Origin: Curtobacterium sp. MCJR17_020
GTDB taxonomy: Bacteria; Actinomycetota; Actinomycetes; Actinomycetales; Microbacteriaceae
Direction of reading: 5' to 3'
DNA: 64,000 nt
Assembly: GCF_003234365.2 (NCBI RefSeq)
Contig: NZ_CP126260.1
Span: 992,001 to 1,056,000, forward strand
Below, in pieces: positions 20,064 to 29,269 of the stretch. The notes beneath the pieces were generated by a model, which ran no database searches, was not told the DNA's origin, and saw only the letters and a program-made list of their open reading frames with translations. Both the position numbers and the translations under genes were made by a program. Numbering within the stretch: the first letter of the stretch is position 1; every line of letters begins with the position of its first letter.

Positions 20064-21254
20064 ATGTCGAAGGCCTCCGTCACGCGCCCCGAGCGCGTCC
20101 TGTTCGTGCACGCCCACCCCGACGACGAGACCCTGTCGTCCGGCGGGACGATCGCGACCCTGCTCGAGCTCGGCGCCGAGGTCACCGTGTTGACGGCGAC
20201 CCGCGGTGAGCGCGGCGAGATGCTCACCGAGCGGCTCGCACCCCTGGCCGGCGACGCGCAGCGCGTCGCCGCGCATCGTGAGTCCGAGATCGACGCGGCA
20301 CTCGCGGCCCTCGGTGGCCCGGCGCACCTGTGGCTCGGCGGTCGCGGTGCGCGGCCCACCGACCTGCCGGAACGACGGTACGTCGACTCCGGCATGCAGT
20401 GGGGGCCCGACGGCCGGGCGACCGCCGCCGACGACGCGCCCGTCGACTCGCTGACCGCCGCCGACCTGGGCGAGGTCGTCGACGACGTCCGTGCCGCGAT
20501 CCGCTCCACCGGTGCGGACGCGGTCGTGAGCTACGCCGACGACGGCGGGTACGGCCACCCCGACCACGTGCGTGTGCACCACGCTGCTCGGTACGCGGCC
20601 CGGGCGGAGGAGGTGGCGTTCTCGATGATCGTCGCCCCGGACACCGGGGACGCCGACGTCACCGTCGACGTCCTGCCGGTGCGGGCGAAGGTGCGTGCCG
20701 CCGTCGAGCAGTACCGCTCGCAGGTCACCGTCGACCCGGTCGACCCCGCCGACCCGACCCCGCTGTCGTGGGTGATGCCGCACGGCGTCCGCGAGCACGC
20801 CCCCGCGGTCGAGGCCTTCCGGCACGACGCCGACCCGCAGCCCCCGGCGCCGCAGACGTACGCCGAGATGTCCGGTCAGGGCAAGGTCGCCGCGGTCGCC
20901 GTCGCGCTCGTGCTCGGGCTCGTCACCGGCGGACTGGGGACCGTGACGCACCAGCAGACCGTCGGCGCCGCCGCGTTCCCGATCGGCATGGTGATCACCA
21001 CGCTGCTCGTGGTCGGGCTGACCGTGGGCATCCGGCTGCTGTACCGGTCGCGGGCGATGGTCGCCGCGATCGGCATCGGCATCCTCGTCGCCACGCAGGT
21101 GCTCGTCTCCGTCGGCGGCCAGGGCTCGCCGCTCGTGCTGGCGAACGCGGCCGGGTACGTCTGGACGTTCGCCCCCGCCGTCATCGCCGCCCTGGTGCTC
21201 GCGTGGCCGGACCTGTCGGGGCTGCGGTCCCGGACGGCCCCGGGCCGCGAGTAG
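20064..21254 (+). CDS. mshB: MshB-type GlcNAc-Ins deacetylase (PIG-L family) fused to a four-helix membrane domain
   Basis: A 396-residue protein. Residues 10-260 are a PIG-L/LmbE deacetylase: HPDDE at 18-22 and GHPDHVRVH at 164-172 give the zinc ligands and catalytic Asp of MshB, which makes GlcN-Ins for mycothiol. Residues 270-385 form four hydrophobic segments. In M. tuberculosis, as I recall, a separate small membrane protein (Rv1171) follows mshB; here the two appear joined. The stop codon is right at the fdxA promoter box. Leaderless: TACCCT (20050-20055) 8 nt before the ATG. Other PIG-L deacetylases cannot be fully excluded. Confidence 0.82.
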   Translation: MSKASVTRPERVLFVHAHPDDETLSSGGTIATLLELGAEVTVLTATRGERGEMLTERLAPLAGDAQRVAAHRESEIDAALAALGGPAHLWLGGRGARPTDLPERRYVDSGMQWGPDGRATAADDAPVDSLTAADLGEVVDDVRAAIRSTGADAVVSYADDGGYGHPDHVRVHHAARYAARAEEVAFSMIVAPDTGDADVTVDVLPVRAKVRAAVEQYRSQVTVDPVDPADPTPLSWVMPHGVREHAPAVEAFRHDADPQPPAPQTYAEMSGQGKVAAVAVALVLGLVTGGLGTVTHQQTVGAAAFPIGMVITTLLVVGLTVGIRLLYRSRAMVAAIGIGILVATQVLVSVGGQGSPLVLANAAGYVWTFAPAVIAALVLAWPDLSGLRSRTAPGRE

Positions 21255-21289
21255 ACTCGAACCCGCTCGTCGAAGGGAGCACCCGAACC

Positions 21290-21607
21290 GTGACCTACGT
21301 GATCGCCCAGCCCTGTGTCGACGTCAAGGACCGTGCCTGCATCGACGAATGCCCCGTCGACTGCATCTACGAGGGCGACCGCTCGCTGTACATCCACCCC
21401 GACGAGTGCGTCGACTGCGGTGCGTGCGAGCCGGTCTGCCCGGTCGAGGCCATCTACTACGAGGACGACCTGCCCGACGAGTGGGCCGACTACTACAAGG
21501 CCAACGTCGAGTTCTTCCAGGAAGTCGGCTCGCCCGGTGGCGCCGCGAAGGTCGGTGTGATCCACAAGGACCACCCGGTCGTCATGGCCGAACCGCCCCG
21601 CGGCTGA
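21290..21607 (+). CDS. fdxA: 7Fe ferredoxin
   Basis: A 105-residue cytoplasmic electron carrier. The N-terminal half has the two cluster motifs: Cys9, Cys17, Cys21, Cys25 (CIDECPVDC) and then CVDCGACEPVCP, the pattern of [3Fe-4S][4Fe-4S] seven-iron ferredoxins. The C-terminal tail (ADYYKANVEFF) is typical of actinobacterial FdxA/FdxC. GTG start behind AAGGGAG (21273-21279); TAGACT at 21252-21257 is the likely -10. It sits before dapC, the usual actinobacterial order. Confidence 0.95.
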   Translation: MTYVIAQPCVDVKDRACIDECPVDCIYEGDRSLYIHPDECVDCGACEPVCPVEAIYYEDDLPDEWADYYKANVEFFQEVGSPGGAAKVGVIHKDHPVVMAEPPRG

Positions 21608-21620
21608 GCCGGACTCGCAC

Positions 21621-22739
21621 GTGGCGCTCGACCTGCCCGACTTCCCCTGGGACCAGCTCGTCCCGTTCAAGCAGCGCGCGGCCGGGTACGAAGGCGGCAT
21701 CGTCGACCTCAGCGTCGGGTCGCCCGTCGACCCCACCCCCGAGGTCGTCCGACGCGCCCTCGCCGACGCCACCGACGCGCACGCCTACCCGCAGGTCGCC
21801 GGCACCCCGGCGCTGCGGCAGGCAATCGCCGACTGGTACGGCCGCCGGCATGGGGTGCAGCTGACCGAGGCGCACGCCCTGCCGACGATCGGGTCGAAGG
21901 AGTTCATCGCCGGCCTGGCGCTCTGGCTCGGCATCAGCGCCGGCGACACCGTGGTCTTCCCCGCCGCCGCGTACCCCACGTACGAGCTCGGGGCAGCCCT
22001 GGTCGGCGCGGACGCCCTCGCATCGGACGACCCAGCAGCGTGGCCGACGACGACGAAGCTGGTGTGGCTGAACTCGCCCGGCAACCCCGACGGCCGCGTG
22101 CTCTCGATCGACGACCTGCGCGTCGCGGTCGCCCGTGCCCGCGAACTCGGTGCCGTCATCGTCGGTGACGAGTGCTACGCCGAGCTCGGCTGGGACCCGG
22201 AGTACGCGACCACCCCGACCCCCACGATCCTCGACCCCCGCGTCGTCGGCGACTCGGTTGACGGTGTGCTCAGCGTGTACTCGCTGTCGAAGCAGTCGAA
22301 CCTGGCCGGGTACCGCGCGGCGTTCGTCGCCGGTGACGCCCGGATCCTCGCCGACGTCCTCGCGGTCCGGAAGCACGCGGGGCTGATGCCGCCGCTGCCG
22401 GTGCAGGAAGCGATGATCGTCGCACTCGCGGACCAGACCCACGTGCAGCAGCAGAAGGCCCGCTACCGGGCGCGCCGGAACATGCTCCGACGGGCACTCG
22501 AGGACGCCGGCTTCCGCATCGACCACAGCGAGGCCGGCCTGTACCTCTGGGTGACCCGCGGTGAGCCCGCGCTCGACACGGTGTCGTGGTTGGCCGACCG
22601 CGGGATCCTCGTCGCACCGGGCACGTTCTACGGCACGGCGGGCGGGGAGCACGTCCGGGTGGCCCTCACCGCGACCGACGAGCGCATCGCCGCGGCGGCA
22701 CAACGACTCGCCAGCAGCCGCCGGCTCGGCACCGCGTAG
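21621..22739 (+). CDS. dapC: Succinyldiaminopimelate transaminase
   Basis: A 372-residue fold-type I PLP aminotransferase. The PLP lysine is in SLSKQSNLAGYR, and the substrate/phosphate-binding features NSPGNPDG and DECYAELGW are present. In actinobacteria the aminotransferase next to fdxA is DapC, converting N-succinyl-2-amino-6-oxopimelate to N-succinyl-LL-diaminopimelate for lysine and peptidoglycan. It begins 13 bp after fdxA and is probably in the same transcript. dapD and dapE lie 1.5-3 kb downstream. Confidence 0.88.
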   Translation: MALDLPDFPWDQLVPFKQRAAGYEGGIVDLSVGSPVDPTPEVVRRALADATDAHAYPQVAGTPALRQAIADWYGRRHGVQLTEAHALPTIGSKEFIAGLALWLGISAGDTVVFPAAAYPTYELGAALVGADALASDDPAAWPTTTKLVWLNSPGNPDGRVLSIDDLRVAVARARELGAVIVGDECYAELGWDPEYATTPTPTILDPRVVGDSVDGVLSVYSLSKQSNLAGYRAAFVAGDARILADVLAVRKHAGLMPPLPVQEAMIVALADQTHVQQQKARYRARRNMLRRALEDAGFRIDHSEAGLYLWVTRGEPALDTVSWLADRGILVAPGTFYGTAGGEHVRVALTATDERIAAAAQRLASSRRLGTA

Positions 22740-22822
22740 CCCGCAGCGCAATCGGGGGTTCCCACCAAGTCGTGACCTCCGGGGTGTGCACGAGCGACAG
22801 ACGCCGCGATTAGGCTGTCACC

Positions 22823-24181
22823 GTGACTGACACTGCCAACGACGCTCAGAAGACGGCCACACCGCCCACGACGCCCGTGCCCGTGAGTCCCGCCGCCGAA
22901 CAGACGGGCGAGACCGCGACGCTGACGTACCCGGGTGGCAGCGCGGAGTTCCCGATCCTGCCGAGCGTCGACGGCGCGTCCACCATGGACATCTCGACGT
23001 TCAAGAAGCAGACCGGGATGAACACGCTCGACTACGGGTTCGTGAACACCGGGTCGACCAAGAGCGCGATCACCTACATCGACGGCGACGAGGGCATCCT
23101 GCGGTACCGCGGGTACCCGATCGACCAGGTCGCGTCGAACTGCACCTTCCTCGAGGTCGCGTGGCTCCTGATCTACGGCGAGCTGCCCGACGAGTCCGAA
23201 CTCGCCGACTTCGACGCCCGCATCCGTCGGCACACCCTGCTGCACGAGGACCTCCGGCGCCTGTTCGACGCGCTCCCGCACTCCGCGCACCCGATGTCCG
23301 TGCTGTCCAGTGCCGTCAGCGCCCTGTCGACGTACTACGAGGACGACATGGACGTCGACGACCCGGAGAAGGTCGAGCTGCAGACCGTGCGGCTGCTCGC
23401 CAAGCTGCCGGTGATCGCCGCCTACGCGCACAAGAAGTCCATCGGGCAGGCGTTCCTGTACCCGGACAACGGACTGTCGTTCGTCGACAACTTCCTGCGC
23501 CTGAACTTCGGCACCATGGCCGAGACCTACCAGCCGAACCCGGTGCTGTCGAAGGCCCTCGACCGGCTCCTCATCCTGCACGAGGACCACGAGCAGAACG
23601 CCTCCACCGCGACGGTCCGCCTGGTCGGCTCGACGAAGGCGAACATGTTCGCCTCGATCTCTGCCGGCATCAACGCCCTGTACGGGCCGCTGCACGGCGG
23701 CGCGAACGAGGCCGTGCTCGAGATGCTGCAGCAGATCAAGGACTCCGGCGAGCCGGTGCAGCGCTTCGTCGAGCGGGTGAAGAACAAGGAGCGCGGCGTG
23801 AAGCTCATGGGCTTCGGACACCGCGTCTACAAGAACTACGACCCCCGCGCGAAGCTCGTCAAGGAGTCGGCGGACGAGGTCCTCGAGTCCCTCGGCGTGC
23901 AGGACGACCTGCTCGACATCGCGAAGGAGCTCGAGCAGATCGCGCTGAGCGACCAGTACTTCATCGACCGCAAGCTCTACCCGAACGTCGACTTCTACAC
24001 GGGCATCATCTACAAGGCGATGGGCTTCCCGCCGCGTATGTTCACGGTGCTGTTCGCGATCGGCCGCCTGCCCGGCTGGATCGCGCAGTGGCGCGAGCTG
24101 AACAACGACCCGCTCAACAAGATCGGTCGCCCGCAGCAGCTCTACGTGGGTGCGTCGAAGCGGGATCTCCCCGCGCGCTGA
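22823..24181 (+). CDS. gltA: Citrate synthase
   Basis: A 452-residue type II citrate synthase condensing acetyl-CoA and oxaloacetate. Catalytic histidines are in LHGGANEAVL and GFGHRVYKNYDPRA, and the catalytic Asp in YPNVDFYTG. The first 25 residues are Thr/Pro-rich and not conserved. Leaderless: TAGGCT (22811-22816) is exactly 6 nt before the GTG at 22823. It lies between dapC and dapD, an unlinked position for the TCA cycle, and has its own terminator. Confidence 0.96.
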   Translation: MTDTANDAQKTATPPTTPVPVSPAAEQTGETATLTYPGGSAEFPILPSVDGASTMDISTFKKQTGMNTLDYGFVNTGSTKSAITYIDGDEGILRYRGYPIDQVASNCTFLEVAWLLIYGELPDESELADFDARIRRHTLLHEDLRRLFDALPHSAHPMSVLSSAVSALSTYYEDDMDVDDPEKVELQTVRLLAKLPVIAAYAHKKSIGQAFLYPDNGLSFVDNFLRLNFGTMAETYQPNPVLSKALDRLLILHEDHEQNASTATVRLVGSTKANMFASISAGINALYGPLHGGANEAVLEMLQQIKDSGEPVQRFVERVKNKERGVKLMGFGHRVYKNYDPRAKLVKESADEVLESLGVQDDLLDIAKELEQIALSDQYFIDRKLYPNVDFYTGIIYKAMGFPPRMFTVLFAIGRLPGWIAQWRELNNDPLNKIGRPQQLYVGASKRDLPAR

Positions 24182-24196
24182 CGCACGCTCCACTCT

Positions 24197-24247
24197 GCGA
24201 GAGCGACAGGACCCCGCGAACGGTTCGCGGGGTCCTGTCGCTCTCGC
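24197..24247. terminator. Bidirectional hairpin terminator between gltA and dapD
   Basis: A perfect 24-bp stem (24197-24220 with 24224-24247) and a CGG loop, with CTCCAC/GTGGAG extending it beyond a small internal loop. Serves both converging genes. Confidence 0.9.
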
Positions 24248-24259
24248 GGTGGAGTCGGC

Positions 24260-25246
24260 CTACGCGTGGAGCGCGGTGTTGAGCTGGATGCCCTCGCCCT
24301 TGCGCTGCAGGGCCTCGACCGCGCCGGACAGGCTGTTGCGCCGGAACAGGACGTTCGGGGTGCCGGACAGCTCGGCCGCCTTGACGGTCTTCGGCGTGCC
24401 GTCCGGGTTCGGCGCAGCGCCGACCAGGACGACCTTCGTGCCGGCCGTGACGTACAGGCCGGCCTCGATGACGGAGTCGTCGCCGAGGGAGACGCCGAGA
24501 CCTGCGTTCGCACCGAGCAGCGCGCGCTCGCCCAGGGAGACCCGGTGCGTGCCGCCGCCGGAGAGCGTGCCCATGATGGACGCGCCACCGCCGATGTCGG
24601 TGCCGTTGCCGACGACGACGCCCTGCGAGACGCGGCCCTCGATCATTGCGTCGCCGAGGGTGCCGGCGTTGAAGTTCACGAAGCCCTCGTGCATGACGGT
24701 CGTGCCCGGCGCCAGGTGCGCACCGAGACGGACGCGGTTGGCGTCACCGATGCGGACGCGGTCCGGCACGACGTAGTCGACCAGACGGGGGAACTTGTCG
24801 ATGGCGTGCACGGCGATGCCCGCGCGCTGCAGCGACGGGCGCAGGCGGGTCAGGGACTCCGGGTGGACCGGCCCCGCGTTCGTCCACGCGACGATCGGCA
24901 GGTACCCGAAGACACCGTCGAGGTTGATGGTGTTCGGACGCACGTGCAGGTGGCTCAGCAGGTGCAGGCGCAGGTACGCGTCCTCGGTGCTGGTCGGGGC
25001 GGCGTCGATGGTGACCTCGGTGGTGACGGCCTCGATCCGGACCTCGCGGCGGGGGTCGTCACCCACGTGCGCCTGCAGTTCGGCGGGGAACACCGCGTCG
25101 GTGGGCAACGGGCCGAGGTGGGTCTCCGGGTACCAGGTGTCGAGCGTCGTGCCGTCGGCGGCGATCGTCGCGAGGCCGTGGCCCCAGGCGTGCGTCGGGC
25201 GATCGGCGGTGGCGGTCGGGTCGGTGGCAGCGGTCGTGTCGGTCAC
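24260..25246 (-). CDS. dapD: 2,3,4,5-tetrahydropyridine-2,6-dicarboxylate N-succinyltransferase
   Basis: A 328-residue actinobacterial-type DapD, the step before dapC in the succinylase branch of diaminopimelate synthesis. The C-terminal half is a left-handed beta-helix of hexapeptide repeats with GGGASIMGTLSGGG and the motif VMHEGFVNFNAGT. The GTG at 25246 is chosen because TACCCT on the - strand lies 6 nt upstream (leaderless); an in-frame start at 25267 would lie inside this promoter. Divergent from dapE. Confidence 0.95.
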   Translation of the reverse strand: MTDTTAATDPTATADRPTHAWGHGLATIAADGTTLDTWYPETHLGPLPTDAVFPAELQAHVGDDPRREVRIEAVTTEVTIDAAPTSTEDAYLRLHLLSHLHVRPNTINLDGVFGYLPIVAWTNAGPVHPESLTRLRPSLQRAGIAVHAIDKFPRLVDYVVPDRVRIGDANRVRLGAHLAPGTTVMHEGFVNFNAGTLGDAMIEGRVSQGVVVGNGTDIGGGASIMGTLSGGGTHRVSLGERALLGANAGLGVSLGDDSVIEAGLYVTAGTKVVLVGAAPNPDGTPKTVKAAELSGTPNVLFRRNSLSGAVEALQRKGEGIQLNTALHA

Positions 25247-25377
25247 TGCACCAGGGTACCGACGCACTGGACGGGAGCACCGGACCGACCGGACGGACGC
25301 TGCGGAACCGCACCGTGCCTCCCGGCCGCCGTGCCGTGGGCCAGCGCGACGGGGGCGACGGCAGATAAGGTGACCGC

Positions 25378-26460
25378 ATGCCGGAGCAGCTCGACCTCAC
25401 CGCCTCGTCCATCGACATCACCCGTGCCATCTGCGACATCGAATCGGTGTCGGGGAACGAGCAGGCCCTCGCCGACGCGATCGAGGCGGTGCTCGCACCG
25501 CTGCCGCACCTCGAGGTGATCCGCGACGGCGACGCGATCGTCGCCCGCACGAACCTCGGCCGCGACCGCCGTGTCGTGATCGCCGGGCACATCGACACCG
25601 TGCCGCTCAACGACAACCTGCCGACCGAGTTCCGCACCACCGAGGACGGCACCGAGATCCTGTGGGGTCGCGGCACCGTCGACATGAAGGCGGGCTGTGC
25701 AGTGCAGCTCAAGCTCGCGTACGACCTGGTCGAACCCTCGGTCGACGTCACGTGGGTCTGGTACGACCACGAAGAGGTCAGCGACCTGCTGAACGGCCTC
25801 GGCCGTCTCGCCCGGACCCGTCCGGAACTGCTGGCCGCCGACTTCGCCATCCTGGGGGAGCCGTCCGGTGCGCAGATCGAGGGTGGCTGCAACGGCAACC
25901 TCCGCGCCGAGATCCGCACGTTCGGCAAGCGCTCGCACAGCGCCCGCAGCTGGATCGGCGACAACGCGATCCACAAGACGGCACCGATCCTCGCCACGCT
26001 GGCCGCCTACGAGCCCCGCACGGTCACGGTCGACGGGCTCGAGTACCGCGAGGGCCTCAACGCCGTCGGGATCAGCGGCGGCATCGCGGGCAACATCATC
26101 CCGGACGAGGCGATGGTGCACGTGAACTACCGCTTCGCGCCGTCGCGTTCGGCAGACGAGGCCGTGGCCCACATCCGCGAGCTCTTCGACGGCTACGACG
26201 TGACCATCGTCGACCTCGCCGCCGGTGCCCGCCCCGGCCTCGACGCCCCGCTCGCGCAGGACTTCGTGTCGGCGGTCGGCGGCCCGGAGCCCCGCCCGAA
26301 GTACGGCTGGACCGACGTCGCCCGCTTCTCAGCGCTCGGGGTGCCCGCGGTCAACTACGGCCCCGGTGAACCCGTCTTCGCCCACCACGACGACGAGCAG
26401 GTCCCGGTCGCGCAGATCACCGCGGTCGAGGCCGGCCTCCGTCGGTGGCTGACGGCCTGA
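25378..26460 (+). CDS. dapE: Succinyl-diaminopimelate desuccinylase
   Basis: A 360-residue M20A zinc peptidase-family enzyme releasing LL-diaminopimelate. Metal-site motifs: GHIDTVP, GRGTVDMKAG, WYDHEEV (catalytic/metal Glu pair) and GEPSG; dimerisation domain with GKRSHSARSW. The 110-bp divergent gap to dapD gives TAAGGT (25366-25371) 6 nt before the ATG, so translation is probably leaderless. Together with dapC and dapD it forms a compact lysine/cell-wall cluster. Confidence 0.94.
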   Translation: MPEQLDLTASSIDITRAICDIESVSGNEQALADAIEAVLAPLPHLEVIRDGDAIVARTNLGRDRRVVIAGHIDTVPLNDNLPTEFRTTEDGTEILWGRGTVDMKAGCAVQLKLAYDLVEPSVDVTWVWYDHEEVSDLLNGLGRLARTRPELLAADFAILGEPSGAQIEGGCNGNLRAEIRTFGKRSHSARSWIGDNAIHKTAPILATLAAYEPRTVTVDGLEYREGLNAVGISGGIAGNIIPDEAMVHVNYRFAPSRSADEAVAHIRELFDGYDVTIVDLAAGARPGLDAPLAQDFVSAVGGPEPRPKYGWTDVARFSALGVPAVNYGPGEPVFAHHDDEQVPVAQITAVEAGLRRWLTA

Positions 26461-27689
26461 CGACGGCCGGGGCCACCCGGCCGACCCCTGCACGCACCCG
26501 TTGGCGCGCCCGCTACCGGGTGGTGCCGTGGTGGGTCCGCATCACGGTCGTCTACGTGCTCGCCCGGTTCGTCACCGGACTGATGATGCAGGCCTTCGCG
26601 AGCGTGCAGGCGGCGAACTCGTTCACCGTCCAGCACCCGGCGTACCTGTCGTTCGCGTCCATCTGGGACGGCGCGTGGTACCGCGTGATCGCGACCGGCG
26701 GCTACCCGTCGACCCTGCCCGTGGACGCGGCAGGGCACGTGACCGAGAACGCGTGGGCGTTCATGCCCGCGTACCCGTTCCTGGTGCGCGGCCTGATGCT
26801 GCTCACCGGGGCGTCGTTCGAGTTCGTCGCGGTGGCGGTCTCGCTGCTCGCCGGACTCGGCGCTGCGCTCGTGTTCCGTCGCCTGATGGGGCGCTTCCTC
26901 GACCCGGCGCGGGCGACCTTCGCCACCGTGCTGTTCTGCGTCGCGCCCGTGTCGGCGATGTTCCAGGTGGCGTACGCCGAGTCCATGGGCCTGTTCCTGC
27001 TGCTCGTCGCGCTGCTGCTCATGGTCGACCGGCGGTGGTGGACGATGCTGCCCGTCGTGCTGCTGCTCGGCATGACCCGGCCGACCGGACTCGCGTTCGC
27101 GCTGCTCGTCGTGCTGTTCGTCGGCGCGTGGGCGATCCGGCCCGCGTGGGTGCGGTCGTCGGAGCCGCTCACCCTGCGCCGCCTCGTGCCGCCCGCCGTG
27201 GTCGCGCTCGTGTCCGGACTGGTCGGCCTGGCGTGGCCGGCGATCGCCTGGGCGGTCACCGGGGTGCCCAAGGCCTACACCGACACCGAGCTCGCCTGGC
27301 GGTCGTCGTACGTCGGGTGGCAGGAGCTCGTGCCGTTCGCGCCGTGGATCCAGGGCTTCGGGTGGTGGTTCCACCAGCCGGCCGGCGGGATCCTGCTGGC
27401 CGTCGTGGTCGTCGGCTTCGCGGCGTTCGTCTGCATGCCCGCGGCACGACGGATCGGGATCGAGCTGCGGCTCTGGGGCATCGCCTACGTCGTGTACCTG
27501 CTCGCCGTGTTCTTCCCGCAGTCGAGCACGTGGCGGATCCTGGTGCCGATCGCGCCGCTGCTCGGCATCGTGGCGCTGCCGCGGTCGCGCGTGTACCGGG
27601 TGGCCGTCGTGGTGGCGTTCGTCGGACTGCAGTGGGTCTGGCTGTACTCCTGCTGGTGGATCGACGGCTACGACTGGACCCCGCCGTGA
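26445..27689 (+). CDS. Multi-pass membrane glycosyltransferase-like protein (PIG-V/GT-C type)
   Basis: A 414-residue protein with about ten hydrophobic segments. The first extracytoplasmic loop carries WDGAWYRVIATGGYP, the WDGxWYxxIAxxGY pattern of PIG-V-like and other GT-C mannosyltransferases. It likely moves a sugar from a polyprenyl-phosphate donor onto a cell-envelope acceptor (inference). GTG start overlaps the end of dapE by 16 bp. Its 3' end overlaps the convergent transporter gene by 22 bp, so no intergenic terminator exists there. Confidence 0.72.
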   Translation: MADGLTTAGATRPTPARTRWRARYRVVPWWVRITVVYVLARFVTGLMMQAFASVQAANSFTVQHPAYLSFASIWDGAWYRVIATGGYPSTLPVDAAGHVTENAWAFMPAYPFLVRGLMLLTGASFEFVAVAVSLLAGLGAALVFRRLMGRFLDPARATFATVLFCVAPVSAMFQVAYAESMGLFLLLVALLLMVDRRWWTMLPVVLLLGMTRPTGLAFALLVVLFVGAWAIRPAWVRSSEPLTLRRLVPPAVVALVSGLVGLAWPAIAWAVTGVPKAYTDTELAWRSSYVGWQELVPFAPWIQGFGWWFHQPAGGILLAVVVVGFAAFVCMPAARRIGIELRLWGIAYVVYLLAVFFPQSSTWRILVPIAPLLGIVALPRSRVYRVAVVVAFVGLQWVWLYSCWWIDGYDWTPP

Positions 27690-28894
27690 TCGGCACGGCG
27701 CTCACGGGCCTGCGCGCGCGCCAGGAGTCGTGCGGCGGGACCGCTCCGCTCGCGCTTCGGCACCGTCGCTGACATCGGCTCCGGGTCACCGGGCCGCCAG
27801 TTCGCCGCCGCCACGACCATCGCGTTGACGGTGGCGATGAACGGCACCGCGAAGAACGCACCGACGACCCCCGCGATCGTCGTGCCCGCGGTCACCCCGA
27901 GGACGACCCCGAGCGGGTGGACCTTGACGGCCGTGCCGGTCAGGAACGGGTGCAGGACGTGGCTCTCGAGCTGCTGCACGACCACCACGATGCCGAGCAT
28001 CACGAGCGCCGGCACCCAGCCGTTGAAGACCAGGGCGATGAGCACCGCGACCGCACCGGCGACGATCGCCCCGACGACGGGGACGAACGCACCGAAGAAC
28101 ACGATGACGCCGATCGGGATCGCCAGCGGGATCTGCAGGGCGAGCGCGCCGATCGTCACGCCGAGGGCATCGGTGACGGCGACCACCAGCTGGACGCGGA
28201 TGAAGCTCGTCAGCGTCTTCCAGCCCGCGTGCCCGGCGACGTCGATGCGAGCACGAGCCCGGCGCGGGAAGAGCCGGACGACCCACCCCCAGATGCGCGG
28301 GCCGTCGATGAGCACGAACAGCGTCGTGAACACGATGATGAACAGCCCCTCGAGCACGTGCACGGCGCCGGTGCCGGCGGCCTGGAAGCCCGACAAGATC
28401 GTCGAGGCGTGCGCCTGCAGGTAGTCGAAGCCGTTCGACACCCAGGAGTCGACGTCCTTCGCCGTGATCCCGAACGGCTCGCCGTCGAGCAGGGTCCGCA
28501 GGGACTGCACGCTGTGGTGGAGCCGGCGTTCGAGCGACGGCAGGTCGGACCGCACCTGCTCGGTGACGAGCAGCGCCAGTCCGCCGAGCGCCAGCACCAG
28601 CGCCACCAGGCTCGACAACACCGCCGTCCACTTCGGCCACCGGTGCCGCTGCAGGAACGACGACATCGGCATGAGCAGTGCGCAGACGAGCAGCGCGATG
28701 AGGAACGGCACCACGATGTCCTGCAGCAGCACGACCAGCGCCACCAGGACGGCGAGGCCGGCACCCACGACGAGGATGCGCCAGGTGAACGCCGCGCCGA
28801 TCCGAAGACCGGCAGGCACCGCGTCGTCGGAGCCGCCGGTCGGCTCGGGTCGTCCGCTGGGGGACTGACGGCGCATGGAGCGGATGTTCGGCAT
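27668..28894 (-). CDS. AI-2E family transporter (TqsA/YdiK-like permease)
   Basis: A 408-residue membrane protein with the family plan: two N-terminal helices, a long soluble segment, then five or more helices; the region 'ESHVLHPFLTGTAVKVHP' with the conserved Pro-containing motif is diagnostic. The family includes AI-2 exporters and Na+/H+ antiporters, so the substrate is open. A charged C-terminal tail follows. Leaderless: TAACCT on the - strand (28901-28906) 6 nt before the ATG. Confidence 0.86.
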   Translation of the reverse strand: MPNIRSMRRQSPSGRPEPTGGSDDAVPAGLRIGAAFTWRILVVGAGLAVLVALVVLLQDIVVPFLIALLVCALLMPMSSFLQRHRWPKWTAVLSSLVALVLALGGLALLVTEQVRSDLPSLERRLHHSVQSLRTLLDGEPFGITAKDVDSWVSNGFDYLQAHASTILSGFQAAGTGAVHVLEGLFIIVFTTLFVLIDGPRIWGWVVRLFPRRARARIDVAGHAGWKTLTSFIRVQLVVAVTDALGVTIGALALQIPLAIPIGVIVFFGAFVPVVGAIVAGAVAVLIALVFNGWVPALVMLGIVVVVQQLESHVLHPFLTGTAVKVHPLGVVLGVTAGTTIAGVVGAFFAVPFIATVNAMVVAAANWRPGDPEPMSATVPKRERSGPAARLLARAQARERRADHGGVQS

Positions 28895-29021
28895 CCGCCA
28901 AGGTTACGAACGGAACCCGCGAAGAACCGCCGATCCGACACCCCCAACCTGGGCGGTTTCGCAGTTGCCCCATCAATACGAGATAATGAGCGGGCATGTA
29001 CTGCACGAAAGGGGACATCTG

Positions 29022-29192
29022 ATGGCAGCCATGAAGCCGAGGACCGGTGACGGGCCGATGGAGGCTGTTAAGGAGGGTCGACTCATCATCGTGCGGGTTC
29101 CGCTCGAAGGAGGAGGCCGCCTGGTCGTCTCGGTCAACGATGCCGAGGCCAAGGAACTCCATGACGCACTCGCTGAGGTCGTCTCGGCCTAG
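29022..29192 (+). CDS. DUF3117 small conserved actinobacterial protein
   Basis: A 56-residue protein beginning MAAMKPRTGDGP and containing VPLEGGGRLVVSV, the hallmark of DUF3117. Function unknown; very widely conserved in Actinobacteria. AAAGGGG lies about 8 nt before the ATG at 29022; a second in-frame ATG is at 29031. GATAAT at 28982-28987 is the best -10 candidate. Confidence 0.92.
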   Translation: MAAMKPRTGDGPMEAVKEGRLIIVRVPLEGGGRLVVSVNDAEAKELHDALAEVVSA

Positions 29193-29209
29193 TAGTCGAA
29201 AGCACCAGA

Positions 29210-29247
29210 ACGACGGGTCCGGAGCGTGTACGCGCCGGGCCCGTCGT
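29210..29247 (+). terminator. Hairpin terminator after DUF3117 gene
   Basis: A 17-bp stem with one T-G wobble and one mismatch (29210-29226 with 29231-29247), loop TGTA. Confidence 0.65.
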
Positions 29248-29269
29248 CTGCGTCCGGCAGGATGGCCTC

